Source: Mangrovicoccus sp. HB161399
GTDB taxonomy: Bacteria > Pseudomonadota > Alphaproteobacteria > Rhodobacterales > Rhodobacteraceae
Assembly: GCF_013184745.1 (NCBI RefSeq)
Contig: NZ_JAATVU010000017.1
Coordinates: forward strand, 1 to 64,000
Direction of reading: 5' to 3'
DNA: 64,000 nt
Within the stretch, counting starts at the first letter, position 1, and every line of letters begins with the position of its first letter. The position numbers and the translations under genes are program-made. Of this stretch, positions 1 through 9,055 are shown piece after piece. The notes below the pieces were generated by a model, which worked only from the letters and a program-made list of their open reading frames with translations, was not told the DNA's origin and did not search any database.

Positions 1-599
1 GTGGTCAGGAAGGCCTCCGCCTCGCCGAAGCGCCCGGCACTGCGCGCCTCGCCCAGCACGGCGCAGACCTGCAGGTCGAAATCGGCATAGTGCTGGGTCA
101 TCGACCAGACCGAGAAGATCAGGTGGTGCGGGTCGATCGGCGCGATCCGCCCGGCAGCGGCCCAGGCGGCGATCACCTGCGCCTTCTCGTCCACCAGCTT
201 GCGCAGCCCGTCATGCAGGATCTCGTCCAGCAGCGGCGCGCCGCGCAGGATCTCGGTGGCGAATAGGCGGCTTTCCCGCGGCATGCTGCGCGACATCTCC
301 AGCTTCCGCCGCATGTAGGTCAGGATCTCCTCCAGCGGCTCGCCCTCGGCAGACAGCTCGCGCAGCGGCGCGATCCAGGTTTCCAGCAGGCCGCCCAGCA
401 GCTCGCTGTAGATCGCCTCCTTGCCGTCGAAATAGTAGATGATGTTCTGCTTCGAGAGCCCGGAGGCGGTGGCGATCTGTTCCAGCGTGGCGCCGCGCAG
501 CCCCTGTTCGGAGAACACGTCCAGCGCCGCCTCGAAGATCGCCCGGCGCTTTTCCCGCTGGATGCGGGTCAGTTTGCGGGTGCTTCTCGCGCGGCTCAT
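1..599 (-). CDS. TetR-family regulator, RutR-like, 3' end cut by window edge
   Basis: Starts at the ATG read leftward from 599 (MSRARSTRKLTRIQREKRRA) and runs off the left edge, so only about 199 residues are visible. The N-terminus is a TetR-type helix-turn-helix (LEQIATASGLSKQNIIYYF at about residues 37-55). The C-terminal part contains IDPHHLIFSVWSMTQHYADF, typical of the YcdC/RutR ligand-binding domain; RutR in E. coli senses uracil and controls pyrimidine use. The ligand here is unknown. The gene it controls may lie left of the window. A RutR-like operator is visible at 14715-14730 in front of the dipeptide-type ABC transporter, a possible but unproven target. Confidence 0.85.
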   Translation of the reverse strand, partial: MSRARSTRKLTRIQREKRRAIFEAALDVFSEQGLRGATLEQIATASGLSKQNIIYYFDGKEAIYSELLGGLLETWIAPLRELSAEGEPLEEILTYMRRKLEMSRSMPRESRLFATEILRGAPLLDEILHDGLRKLVDEKAQVIAAWAAAGRIAPIDPHHLIFSVWSMTQHYADFDLQVCAVLGEARSAGRFGEAEAFLT

Positions 600-740
600 C
601 CGGGTCCTGCCTGCCTCTGCTCGGTCATCATCCGTCCCTGCTAGCAGCCGCCGCGGCGAATGTCCCGCCTGTCGCTGCGGCGCTTGCCACCCGCGGCGAT
701 CCGCGCTACGCCGCCGGGCTCCGCCATACCGGGGACCGCC

Positions 741-2000
741 ATGCAGACCCAGACCCTCGCCATCGATTTCGGAACCTCCAACACCGCCGCGGCGCTCGCC
801 TGGGAGGGCGGCATCTACCGCATCCCGATAGAGCGCGGCGCCGAGACGCTGCCCACGGCCGTATTCTTCCCGGCCTCGGGCGCGGCGATGCGCATCGGCG
901 CCTCCGCTGCGGAGGCGCTGATCGCCGGCGAGGAGGGGCGCTACATGGCCGCGATGAAACGCGTCCTCGGCCTGCCGCTCTTCGGCGAGACGCGCTGGAT
1001 CGGCGACCGCCGCCGTTCGCTCGCGGATATCGTCACCGCCTTCCTGGCCGAGCTGAAGGAGCGTGCCGAGGCGGCGACCGGCATGCGGTTTTCCCGCGCG
1101 CTTTCCGGCCGTCCGGTGCATTTCCACACCCGCGCGCCCGAGATCGACGTGCAGGCGGAAACGGACCTGCGCGCCTGCTATCTCGCGGCGGGGTTCGAAG
1201 AGGTCGCCTTCCTCGCCGAGCCGGAGGCGGCGGCGCTGGCCTGCCGCGGCAAGGGACCGGACGGGGGTGTCGGACTGGTCGTCGATATCGGCGGCGGCAC
1301 CTCGGATTTCACGCTGTTCCGCGAGGAAGGCGGCGGGATCGATGTCCTCGCCAGCCACGGCATCCGGCTGGGCGGCACGGACTTCGACCATTCGGTCTCG
1401 ATGCGCCATGCCATGCCGCTCCTCGGTCTCGGCGGGGAATTGCGCCGCGAGATGGGCGACGGCCGCGTGCCGGTTCCGGTCGCTCCCTACCGCGACCTGG
1501 CCACGCGCGACGCGATTCCGTTTCTGTACACGCCCGAAACCCGCCGCATGGCTGCCGGTCTCGCGCGGCTGGCGGTCGAGCCGGAAAAGCTCGGCCGGCT
1601 CTGCGAGCTCCTGGAGACGGAACTCGGCCACGAACTGGCCTTTGCGGTCGAGCGCGGCAAGATCGAGGCCAACCTCAGTGGCGGCCAGGGCCGCATCGCC
1701 ATGGATTTCCTGGAACCGGGGTTGTCCGCGCCGGTCGGGCCCGCGAGCTTCGCTGCCGCCGTCGAGGGCCATCGCCATGCGTTGCGCGAGGCAGCGGCCG
1801 AAACGGCGCAGCGGGCCGGGCTGCTGCCGGAACGGATCGGCAAGGTCCTGCTGGTTGGCGGGTCGAGCTTGATGGGCTTCGTCGCCGGGGAAATGCGGGG
1901 CCTGTGCCCGGAGGCTGCGGTCCTGCAGGCAGATGCCTTCACCGCGGTAGTCGACGGGCTGGCGCTGGCCGCCCATGAAAAGCGCGGCGCGGCCTCCTAG
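741..2000 (+). CDS. Hsp70-family chaperone (YegD-like)
   Basis: 419 residues from the ATG at 741. An upstream in-frame ATG at 660 would add 27 low-complexity residues before the actin-fold start, so 741 is preferred. The ATPase fold is clear: phosphate-1 motif IDFGTSNTAAALAW at residues 8-21, phosphate-2 motif VVDIGGGTSDFTLF in the middle, adenosine motif VLLVGGSSLMGFV near the end. At about 420 residues it is the nucleotide-binding part only, without a normal DnaK substrate lid, as in the YegD group. Cytosolic; client unknown. It stands alone between the divergent TetR gene and a dead insertion sequence. Confidence 0.85.
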   Translation: MQTQTLAIDFGTSNTAAALAWEGGIYRIPIERGAETLPTAVFFPASGAAMRIGASAAEALIAGEEGRYMAAMKRVLGLPLFGETRWIGDRRRSLADIVTAFLAELKERAEAATGMRFSRALSGRPVHFHTRAPEIDVQAETDLRACYLAAGFEEVAFLAEPEAAALACRGKGPDGGVGLVVDIGGGTSDFTLFREEGGGIDVLASHGIRLGGTDFDHSVSMRHAMPLLGLGGELRREMGDGRVPVPVAPYRDLATRDAIPFLYTPETRRMAAGLARLAVEPEKLGRLCELLETELGHELAFAVERGKIEANLSGGQGRIAMDFLEPGLSAPVGPASFAAAVEGHRHALREAAAETAQRAGLLPERIGKVLLVGGSSLMGFVAGEMRGLCPEAAVLQADAFTAVVDGLALAAHEKRGAAS

Positions 2001-2320
2001 CGGGAGAACTCCATGGCGGCAGGAGCGCTGGAGGAAGGCACGCAACCAGCGGCCTTCGCGCAGCGCGGAAGCGCGGGCCTTGATCGACGCGCTGAAAGAG
2101 GGGGCCGCACGGGCTTGTTGCAGGACTCACCGAGGGTCTGGAGTCACGTCGTGAACCCCTTGCGTCGAGACCCCGCCATGACAAAGCCTGGGCCTGCCCG
2201 CGACGGCACAGCCAAGCGGACATCCCGCAATGCCGCGCCGAAGCGGCGCGGCTCGCTCCGGTCTGGCTCGTGCCAAAGGAAGGCCGCCCGGGGCGCTCGC
2301 CCGTCTCCCCTGAATGAGGA

Positions 2321-2408
2321 GGATCGGCAGATGGTCCGGGGGAGTCCGGACCGGTCTGTGCCAGTGGCAAATCCTCCGGGAGAGGATTGGAGGCCGGACA
2401 GGTGGAGC
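2321..2408. repeat. 88-nt repeat element, copy 1, inside the dead transposase
   Basis: Matches 2784-2872 along its whole length at roughly 70-75% identity by eye, with a 14-nt identical core (GGCAAATCCTCCGG). It can fold into two hairpins: GGTCCGG/CCGGACC at 2333-2352 and AATCCTC/GAGGATT near 2370-2388. It interrupts the transposase just before the TIRACLTLK block. The insertion position and the folding suggest a small mobile palindromic element; no other copy was seen in the window. Confidence 0.6.
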
Positions 2409-2783
2409 GTTGCCCGACGCCAACAATCCGGGCCTGCCTGACCCTCAAGGTCCTTCTGGGGCTGCCGTCGGCCAGGGTGAGCCATCGCGGCGCTGTCGGT
2501 CCGGGGCCGATGGGCGGCGGCGAGGAGGGGGGAAGGCGAACCTACCGGAGCTTGCGGAACCAAGCTGGTCCGTGCCCTTCGCCGGGCAATCCGTCCCCGA
2601 GGTGGATTTCCTGTCCTCGTCAGTTCAGCACCCTGTCACGCCGTCAGGGCGAGACGGGACCGTGGCGCAATTGGCGCCGCGAAGGCCCGTCGCACAACGG
2701 AGGTCGCCATCCCGTATCGCGGCTCCAAGGGCGCGGTTTGCTCGCGGCGCAAGATCTACCTCGGGATCGACGGGGAGCAGGGA

Positions 2784-2872
2784 GGATCGGGAAGCCGTCC
2801 GGGAGAGTTCGGTCCGGTCCGCGGAAGCGGCAAATCCTCCGGGGCCGGATTTGAGGGGTGGACGGGCGGAGC
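2784..2872. repeat. 89-nt repeat element, copy 2, inside the dead transposase
   Basis: Second copy of the element at 2321-2408, in the same orientation. It separates the transposase blocks KIYLGID and MELRAVEVT, which are nearly adjacent in intact relatives, so it reads as an insertion of about 110 nt. The central hairpin is kept with different bases (AAATCC/GGATTT instead of AATCCTC/GAGGATT), which suggests selection for structure before decay. Confidence 0.6.
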
Positions 2873-3726
2873 CCGGCACAGCGAACATGGAGCTCCGGGC
2901 GGTCGAGGTCACCTCCGGCAAGGCCGACGATGCCGAGCCGGTGAACGCCACCAGTCCGGGCGACCTGGCGAGGGATGCTGCCCGGGACGCTCGGCTGGCT
3001 CCCCGCGAACGAGGAGATTGCCACGGTGACGGCCGAGTTGCCAGCGGATGCGCCATCGGTTCGCGCCCGATGGGCGACGGCAGTCAGGCCCTCGTTCCCG
3101 CCCCGCCGCAACGTCAGGCCATGGAAGCCGGACAGTGCCGTAGCCCGGGCGCGCAACGAGATCCTGCGGGCTTCGAAGCATGTTGGCCGGGCGCTCCGGC
3201 GCAACTGGAGCGGTTGTCAGCGGCGCAGCAGAGTCGAGATATGAGCCGGATCGGGAAAAGGTCCGTGCGACATGTTCCCCGGCGATTGGATGAGTTGCGC
3301 GAAGTCGCTTGGCCAGCGGATGATGTCTGTTCGGCATCGGCTTCGGACCGACGGCAGCGCGATGCCTCACCTTCCACCCACAGGTTGCCGGGGTCCAGAT
3401 CCGGGTGGAGGCACTCAACCGCTTCACGGCCCCCGACATCCCGGTCATCATGGCTGCGGGATAAGCGTGCCCGGGGAAAGAGCAACTGCGGTCGTCACCT
3501 GATTTGCGCAACCGCGCCGAGCGGGGACTTTTTCGGGGGCTCATCAAGTCAGTGCATCGCGACGCGAAGGATGGACGTATACGGTGCGGACACGGGTGTC
3601 GGGCCCGCAACGGGATGATCGCGCATCATTGGCTGCCCTCTGGCAGCTCTCTGCCTCCCGACGTGCGCATAGATGGCGCCAACTAGCGGAACCTGCGACC
3701 GGAACGGGGGCGCGCTGACGCTTGGC

Positions 3727-6027
3727 TCACTCGCCCACTGCCCGTTTGCTGAACGTTGAGTGCAACGCTGTCCCGCTAGTGCCATCGCGTTCGCCGCCGC
3801 CGGGAATTCCGGCTTTCCCGGTGGCACGCGGGCCATCTCCGCCCTGGCGGAATTTCGCCACTTCGCTGGCGAGGGTCTCCGCCTCGCGGGTCAGGTCCAT
3901 GGTCGAGGCCGAGGTTTCCTCGAAGATGGCCGCATTCTGCTGGGTCATGGAGTCCAGCTGGTTGGTGGCCGTGTTGATTTCGCGGACGCTGAGCGATTGT
4001 TCGTCGGCAGTAGTGGCGAGGGCGGAGATGTTCTCCGCGATGCCGTCGATCAGCTTGACGATGCCGTCGAGCGAATTGCCTGTCTGCGCCACCCGGTCCA
4101 CGCCGTCGCGGACATTCTCGTTGCTCTGGCCGATCAGGGTTCCGATTTCCCTGGCCGCATCCGACGCACGCTGCGCCAGCGCGCGGACCTCCGAGGCGAC
4201 AACCGCAAATCCGCGGCCGGTCTCTCCGGCCCGTGCTGCCTCCACCCCGGCATTGAGGGCCAGCAGGTTGGTCTGGAACGCGATGTCGTCGATGACATGA
4301 ATGATCCGGCTGATCTTTTCCGAAGATTCGGAGATGGCCTCCATGGCCGCGATGGTGCTGCGGACAATGTCCTGCGAGGCCTGTGCCTCGGAGCGGACCT
4401 GCAGGGCGGCCTTTTCGGTCGTGCGGGAATTGCCGGCCGAGGACGCCGCGCTGGCCGTGAGCTGCGCGACGGCGGCGGCAGTCTCTTCCAGAGTGGCCGC
4501 GGTCTTCTCGGTCCGCTTGGCAAGGTCGGTGGTGACGCTGGACACTTCCGTCGAGGAGGACAGGATGTTCTGCGAGCTTTCGCGGATGACGAGCACCAGG
4601 CGGGCGAGCGCGTCGATCGTGCGGTTGAAATTCAGCCGGAGCTCTTCGTAGCCGGGGGGGAACTCTACGTCGATGGAGGCGGTGAGGTCTCCGTCGGCAA
4701 GCCGGTCGAGGCTGTCGGCCAGCGTCGCCACGACCTGCTGCTGTTCGGCCAGCCGCGCTTCGCGCTCCTGCTGTTCCCGGGCGTCCCTCTGCTGGCGTTC
4801 CTGCTGTTCGCTGCGCTCGCGTTCCAGAACTGCGCGCTCCTCTTCGGCCTTGCGCTCCATTTCGGCGCGCTCTGCCTCCAGTTTCCGGCGCTCCTCTTCA
4901 CGGCGCAGGGCTTCCTGTGCAGCCGTGGCCTTCCGGGCCTCTTCCTCCAGCTGGCGGTTGCTGATGATGTTGTCGCGGAAGATGGTCAGAGCTTCGGCAA
5001 GATCGGCGATTTCGCCGCTGCGTCGGCGCATGCCGTCCATGGCGGAGGTGTCGCCGTCCGCGAGCTGGCGCGTGCGGCGGATCAGCGATTGCAGCGGCCG
5101 CACGATCGACTTCTGGGTGACTGTCACCGCAAGCAGCACGGCCGCGGCGGCCAGCGCGCCGAGCAGCAGCAGGTTGCGGCTGGCGGTGTCGGACTTGGCG
5201 GTGAGCGCCCTGGCATCCCCGTCCAGCGAGCGCAGCGCCTCCTGCGCCAGAGTTGCCGCGCCGGAGCCGAGCTTTTCCACGGCGGCGAGGGCGGAGGTCG
5301 CCTGGCGGTGCGCCTCGAGACGCGCCGCGAGTTCGGTCTTGCGCAGTTCCAGCAGGTCGGTATCGCCATCCGCGAGCGACAGCAGGGTCCGGGACGCCTC
5401 CGGCTCGGACGCCATCAGCGCGAAGCCTGCCGAGTCGAGCTGGGACCGCAGCTCGGTGCCGAGCGTGTTCAGCCCGTCTTCTCCGGTGGCGCGGGAGACC
5501 TGGAAGGCCAGGCTCAGCAGGCCGGTGAAGTCCACGGAGGCGGCTGCGCCGGAACCGCCGAGCGACACGAAGATGCCCGAGAGGGCCTCCAGCCCCGCGG
5601 CGAAGCCCGATGCTGCGGCGATCTCGTCCTCGCGGGCCATGGCCAGGCTGAGCATGCTGAATTTCAGCTCGGACAGCTTGGACGCGAGTTCGATCGCCTG
5701 GCGCGGCGGCCGCGTCCTGGCAATGTCGAAGAACGCGTCGAGCGCTGCGCTGCTTTCGTCCGTGGCAAGAGCGAGGTCCTCGGGCGTGCCGGCCATCAGC
5801 AGCTGTGCGAAGCCCTGCGGCAGTGCATTGCTGCGGGCCATGACTTCGGACGTGGACATCAGGTTCGGTACGCCGTGCCGGGAAAGCCGTTCCATTTCGC
5901 CTGCGAAATCTCGGAGCAGGACATTCGCCAGCAGGAGCGCAAGGGCCATGATGGCTGCCAGGCTGACGATCGCACCGGTGATCCGGAATGTCAGGCCGGA
6001 AAAGAAGCGGCTGAGGAATTGGGTCAT
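3727..6027 (-). CDS. methyl-accepting chemotaxis protein
   Basis: 766 residues. First membrane helix at about 15-38, periplasmic domain to about 284, second helix at 285-304, HAMP at about 305-356, an E/R/Q-rich coiled coil at 357-440, a second HAMP-like segment at about 435-480, then the signalling domain with the conserved tip [20 protein letters not shown] near 580-600 and [14 protein letters not shown]. Relays a periplasmic signal to CheA/CheW. It lies 23 nt downstream of the binding-protein gene at 6051-6980 on the same strand, so the two are probably co-transcribed and the binding protein may present its ligand to this receptor. The long coiled coil between two HAMP units is unusual. 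Confidence 0.93.
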   Translation of the reverse strand: MTQFLSRFFSGLTFRITGAIVSLAAIMALALLLANVLLRDFAGEMERLSRHGVPNLMSTSEVMARSNALPQGFAQLLMAGTPEDLALATDESSAALDAFFDIARTRPPRQAIELASKLSELKFSMLSLAMAREDEIAAASGFAAGLEALSGIFVSLGGSGAAASVDFTGLLSLAFQVSRATGEDGLNTLGTELRSQLDSAGFALMASEPEASRTLLSLADGDTDLLELRKTELAARLEAHRQATSALAAVEKLGSGAATLAQEALRSLDGDARALTAKSDTASRNLLLLGALAAAAVLLAVTVTQKSIVRPLQSLIRRTRQLADGDTSAMDGMRRRSGEIADLAEALTIFRDNIISNRQLEEEARKATAAQEALRREEERRKLEAERAEMERKAEEERAVLERERSEQQERQQRDAREQQEREARLAEQQQVVATLADSLDRLADGDLTASIDVEFPPGYEELRLNFNRTIDALARLVLVIRESSQNILSSSTEVSSVTTDLAKRTEKTAATLEETAAAVAQLTASAASSAGNSRTTEKAALQVRSEAQASQDIVRSTIAAMEAISESSEKISRIIHVIDDIAFQTNLLALNAGVEAARAGETGRGFAVVASEVRALAQRASDAAREIGTLIGQSNENVRDGVDRVAQTGNSLDGIVKLIDGIAENISALATTADEQSLSVREINTATNQLDSMTQQNAAIFEETSASTMDLTREAETLASEVAKFRQGGDGPRATGKAGIPGGGERDGTSGTALHSTFSKRAVGE

Positions 6028-6050
6028 TTGCGGGCGTTTCCTGCTGCCTG

Positions 6051-6980
6051 TCAGTTGCTCGGAAGGTAGGAGCCGAGATTTTCCGGCGTCACCAGTTCGA
6101 AGGGCACATAGATGATGCGCTCGGTCCCGCCGTCGCCGCGGGCCAGGGCCAGCGCCGTGGCGACCGCGCTTTCGGCCTGGCCCCGCGCATTCTGGAGCAC
6201 CGTTGCATCGAGCACGCCGTCGCCCATCGATTGCAGCGCGACCGCGGTGGCGTCGATGCCGGTCACCATGATGCGGTCCTTGTCGAGGCCGGCCTTGCCG
6301 ATCGCGTCGATCGCGCCGAGCGCCATGTCGTCATTGTTGGCGACGAAGGCATCCGGGACCCGGCCTGCGGCAATCCATTCTCCGGCCCTGGCGGACGCCT
6401 CGTCGCGCGACCAGTTCGCGAAGCCCTCGTCGAGCACCTCGATCCCGGCGCAGCGCGGCGTGCCCAGCAACGCGTAATAGTCCAGCGTGCGGGAGCGCGC
6501 GGCGGAACTGACGAGGTCGCCGATCAGGAAGGAAACCGTGCCCTTGCCGCCCAGCCGGTCGCAGACATGGCCGAATTCCAGCGTGCCGGACTCGGTCTCG
6601 TCGGAGCCGACATAGCTCTGGCCTTCCGGCAGGACCGCGCTGTTGATCGGCTCGACATTGACGTAGACGATCGGGATCCGGGCCTTTTCCGCCAGCCGGG
6701 ACACGCGCAGCCCGTCATCCGTGCTGAGCAGGTTGACGATCATCACGTCGACGTCCCGGCCGATGAAATCGGCAACTGCGTCGAGCTGGGCCTGGCGGTC
6801 GCCGCCTGCGTCGTGGATCACCGGATCGGCCGCGCCCGCCGCAGCCAACGCCGCCTCGATATGGCCGGTCAGCGAGGCGGTGAAGGTCCAGGCGCCGTTG
6901 CTCATCGTTACGGCGACCTTCTGTGCGTGCCCGGCGGCGGGCAGGCAGAGGCAGAGCAGGACCAGCAGAGATCGGAACAT
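6051..6980 (-). CDS. periplasmic sugar-binding-type protein, no transporter genes
   Basis: 309 residues with a signal peptide ([19 protein letters not shown]). The fold is that of the ribose/galactose-binding family: [15 protein letters not shown] at the start, ILIVN-like strand [12 protein letters not shown], hinge region [19 protein letters not shown], and [15 protein letters not shown], a pattern typical of RbsB/MglB relatives. It binds an unknown ligand in the periplasm. No permease or ATPase gene is next to it; instead the chemoreceptor gene follows 23 nt later. This favours a role in sensing rather than uptake. Ligand cannot be read from the sequence. Confidence 0.88.
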   Translation of the reverse strand: MFRSLLVLLCLCLPAAGHAQKVAVTMSNGAWTFTASLTGHIEAALAAAGAADPVIHDAGGDRQAQLDAVADFIGRDVDVMIVNLLSTDDGLRVSRLAEKARIPIVYVNVEPINSAVLPEGQSYVGSDETESGTLEFGHVCDRLGGKGTVSFLIGDLVSSAARSRTLDYYALLGTPRCAGIEVLDEGFANWSRDEASARAGEWIAAGRVPDAFVANNDDMALGAIDAIGKAGLDKDRIMVTGIDATAVALQSMGDGVLDATVLQNARGQAESAVATALALARGDGGTERIIYVPFELVTPENLGSYLPSN

Positions 6981-7070
6981 GGCGGACTCCCGGATGCGGA
7001 TGCGCGGCCCGGATTCCGGGCGGCTGCCGACCGGGGTAAGCCCTTAGGATGAAGAATTCCTCTCCGCCGC

Positions 7071-8150
7071 TCAGCTCCCGGGCCGGCCGTCGCGCTGGCC
7101 GACATCCGAAATCAGCACGGCAATCGGCCGGGTTCCGGGGAATTCGCTGAAGATGATCACCAGGACGCTGGTCAGCGGCACTGCCAGGATCGCCCCGGAA
7201 ATCCCCCAGAGCGCCGACCAGAAGGACAGCGCCAGGATCACCACGAAGGGCGAGAGGTTCAGCTGCCGCCCGATCCAGCGCGGCTCCAGCACCGATCCGA
7301 CGAAGATCTGCATCGCCGTCAGCAGGAGCGTCAGCACCACCGTGCGCCAGATCTCGCCGAACTGGGCGAAGGACAGCATCACCGGCAGCATCACCCCGAT
7401 CCAGGAGCCGAGATAGGGGATGTAGTTCAGCAGCCCGATGCAGACTGCCCAGAACAGCGCGAAATCGACATCCATCGCCCAGAGCACGCCGTAGCAGAGC
7501 ACCCCCAGCACGATGTTCACCAGCGTCTTGACCGTCAGGTAGTCGCCGATCTTGCGGTTGATCTCGCCGCCGATCTCCAGCAGCCAGTCGGCCTCGCCTT
7601 CGGCGCTGAAGGCGGCAGCGATCTTCTTGGGGAAGCTGGCCCACTGGCCCATCAGGAAGCCGGCATAGATGATGATGATGAAGACAGAGCCGGCCAGGCT
7701 GGTCAGGGAGGCGAAGAGCCCGCCGATCCGGGAGGGCAGGTCGAGCTGGCCGAAGGCGAGGCCGCGGATGTCGTCCCAGGTCGGATCGCTCTCGGCGCCG
7801 AAGGCTTCGGCGGCGCGCACGGCGAAGGCCTCCAGGTTGGCCTGGTAGACCGGCGCGCTGTCGGCCATCTCCTCCAGCGTCACCGCCACGACCGCCGCCA
7901 TGGAGAACAGCCCGACCACGAAGGCGGCCAGGATCGCCATGTGCAGCAGCCAGCCGGGAAAGCGGCGCAGCACCGTCCAGCGGCGCAGCCAGGCGGCACC
8001 GTTGATCAGCACGTAGACCGCGATCACCGCCGACAGCACCGGCACGATCACCGCCTTGCCGACGATCAGGATCCACCCCGCCATGAGCGCGATGCCGAGG
8101 GACAGGAAGATGGTCTGCAGGAGGCTGGTCGAACCGGGCATCGGGGGCAC
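7071..8150 (-). CDS. AI-2E family membrane transporter
   Basis: 359 residues with about eight predicted membrane helices, including LSAVIAVYVLINGAAW near the start and the family hallmark NYIPYLGSWIGVMLPV in the second half, followed by LEPRWIGRQLNLSPFVVILA and ISGAILAVPLTSVLVIIF. These match the AI-2E/UPF0118 family, whose members export or exchange small solutes; the name comes from E. coli TqsA and does not prove autoinducer transport. A start three codons later (8141) is possible. Divergent from the Lrp gene at 8314 and separate from the binding-protein gene by 90 nt. Confidence 0.9.
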   Translation of the reverse strand: MPPMPGSTSLLQTIFLSLGIALMAGWILIVGKAVIVPVLSAVIAVYVLINGAAWLRRWTVLRRFPGWLLHMAILAAFVVGLFSMAAVVAVTLEEMADSAPVYQANLEAFAVRAAEAFGAESDPTWDDIRGLAFGQLDLPSRIGGLFASLTSLAGSVFIIIIYAGFLMGQWASFPKKIAAAFSAEGEADWLLEIGGEINRKIGDYLTVKTLVNIVLGVLCYGVLWAMDVDFALFWAVCIGLLNYIPYLGSWIGVMLPVMLSFAQFGEIWRTVVLTLLLTAMQIFVGSVLEPRWIGRQLNLSPFVVILALSFWSALWGISGAILAVPLTSVLVIIFSEFPGTRPIAVLISDVGQRDGRPGS

Positions 8151-8313
8151 TCGTCGGAAAGGGTCGGGCGGAGCCTATCGCGCGGGCATCGGCTGCCGCA
8201 AGCGCGGGCAGCCGGGCTGCGGCGCCGGCTCCGGGCGGTCCCGGCATTGCAGCCCCCCTGCCGGGCAGGCTAGGCCGGAGGGGCCGGACGGACCGGCCAG
8301 GAGGACAGCGCCC

Positions 8314-8793
8314 GTGATCAAGCTCGACGCCCGCGACATCGAGATCCTCCGCGTGCTCGCGCGGGAGGGACGGATTTCCAAGGCGGCCCTCGCCGAACGG
8401 GTCGGCCTGTCGCCGACCCCGGCCTGGGAAAGGCTGCGCAAGCTGGAGCGCGCCGGTCTGATCGAAGGCTACCGCGCCGAGATCAACCTGCGCGCGCTGG
8501 GACCTTCGGTGACGGTGTTCGTGGCGGCGGAGCTGGGGGATCACACCCAGGCGAGCTTCCGCCGGTTCGAGGCGGCGCTGGGGGCGCATGACGAGATCAC
8601 CGCCTGCTGGGCGCTCGGCGGCGGCTTCGACTACCTGATGCAGATCGTGACCCGGGACGTCGATGCCTATCAGCGGCTGATGGATGCGCTGCTCGACCAG
8701 CGGATCGGCATCGCGCGCTACTTCACCTATGTGGTGACCAAGCAGGTCAAGGGGGGCGGGCCGCCGCCGCTGGAGATCCTCGCCGGGGACTGA
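8314..8793 (+). CDS. Lrp/AsnC-family transcriptional regulator
   Basis: 159 residues from a GTG at 8314, with AGGAGG at 8299-8304. Earlier starts in the same frame give only low-complexity residues. The N-terminal helix-turn-helix is LDARDIEILRVLAREGRISKAALAERVGLSPTPAWERLRKLE and the C-terminal RAM domain contains CWALGGGFDYLMQIVTRDVDAY. Such proteins sense amino acids and often control a neighbouring catabolic gene. The aldehyde dehydrogenase and aminotransferase genes follow on the same strand, so it may be their regulator. Effector unknown. Confidence 0.92.
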   Translation: MIKLDARDIEILRVLAREGRISKAALAERVGLSPTPAWERLRKLERAGLIEGYRAEINLRALGPSVTVFVAAELGDHTQASFRRFEAALGAHDEITACWALGGGFDYLMQIVTRDVDAYQRLMDALLDQRIGIARYFTYVVTKQVKGGGPPPLEILAGD

Positions 8794-8848
8794 GCGGGGC
8801 GCCCGTCCGCCGCCAGCCAGGGCACGCGCCATCCGGAGGCCGGCGCTG

Positions 8849-8900
8849 GCCCGACTCGGCTGCCCTCGGGAAGAAGGGCCCGGCGGCAGCCGGGTCGGGC
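8849..8900 (+). terminator. long GC hairpin after the Lrp gene
   Basis: GCCCGACTCGGCTGCC (8849-8864) pairs with GGCAGCCGGGTCGGGC (8885-8900), 16 pairs with a single G-T, around a 20-nt loop. It lies in the 262-nt gap between the Lrp gene and the dehydrogenase gene. There is no T-run after it, so it may be a poor terminator, an mRNA-stabilising end or a leader structure of the downstream pair. Confidence 0.45.
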
Positions 8901-9055
8901 CTTCCTGCCCCCCGGCGGGCCGCGGGGCGGCCGGCGGTCCATGCGGCCTGCGGAAGCCGCCCGAGCCAGTCCGTCCCGCCTGCAGAAAGCCTGCATCCGG
9001 TCTCTTCCCCTGCCTTTGACAGGGCATCTTCCCTGCAGAGGAAAGGAGACTTGCC

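Larger units (their letters stand above)
2178..3464 (+). pseudogene. IS5-family transposase pseudogene, several frameshifts
   Basis: Transposase remnants appear in changing frames: AAPKRRGSL near 2230-2255 (the N-terminal motif before SLTIWF), TIRACLTLKVLLGL near 2424-2465, FSTLSRRQ near 2620-2645, KIYLGID near 2752-2772, MELRAVEVTSG near 2887-2920, a long block with EEIATVTA and PPRRNVRPWKPDSA at about 3010-3140 continuing to GRALRRNWSGCQRRSRVE, then CAKSLGQRMM near 3290 and finally VQIRVEALNRFTAPDIPVIM ending at the TAA 3462-3464. At least four frame changes and two insertions break it. The D and E catalytic neighbourhoods are partly present. It cannot make a working enzyme. Confidence 0.85.
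2112..3518 (+). mobile_element. decayed IS5-family insertion sequence
   Basis: The 1.7 kb between the Hsp70 gene and the chemoreceptor gene has no intact gene but holds scattered IS5-type transposase blocks in order, all pointing right (see the pseudogene entry). The likely ends are an imperfect inverted repeat: GGCTTGTTGCAGGACTCA at 2112 on the left, and on the right the complement of 3501-3518, GGCGCGGTTGCGCAAATC. They share GGC, GTTGC and the spacing between. Nothing recognisable remains at 2001-2111 or 3519-3726. Internal length is about 1.4 kb; removing two inserted repeat copies gives roughly 1.2 kb, closer to an ordinary IS of this family. Confidence 0.75.

Noticed and set aside
7071-8150. 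Autoinducer-2 transport as function of the AI-2E family protein
   Set aside because: The family name does not establish the substrate; no quorum-sensing genes nearby.
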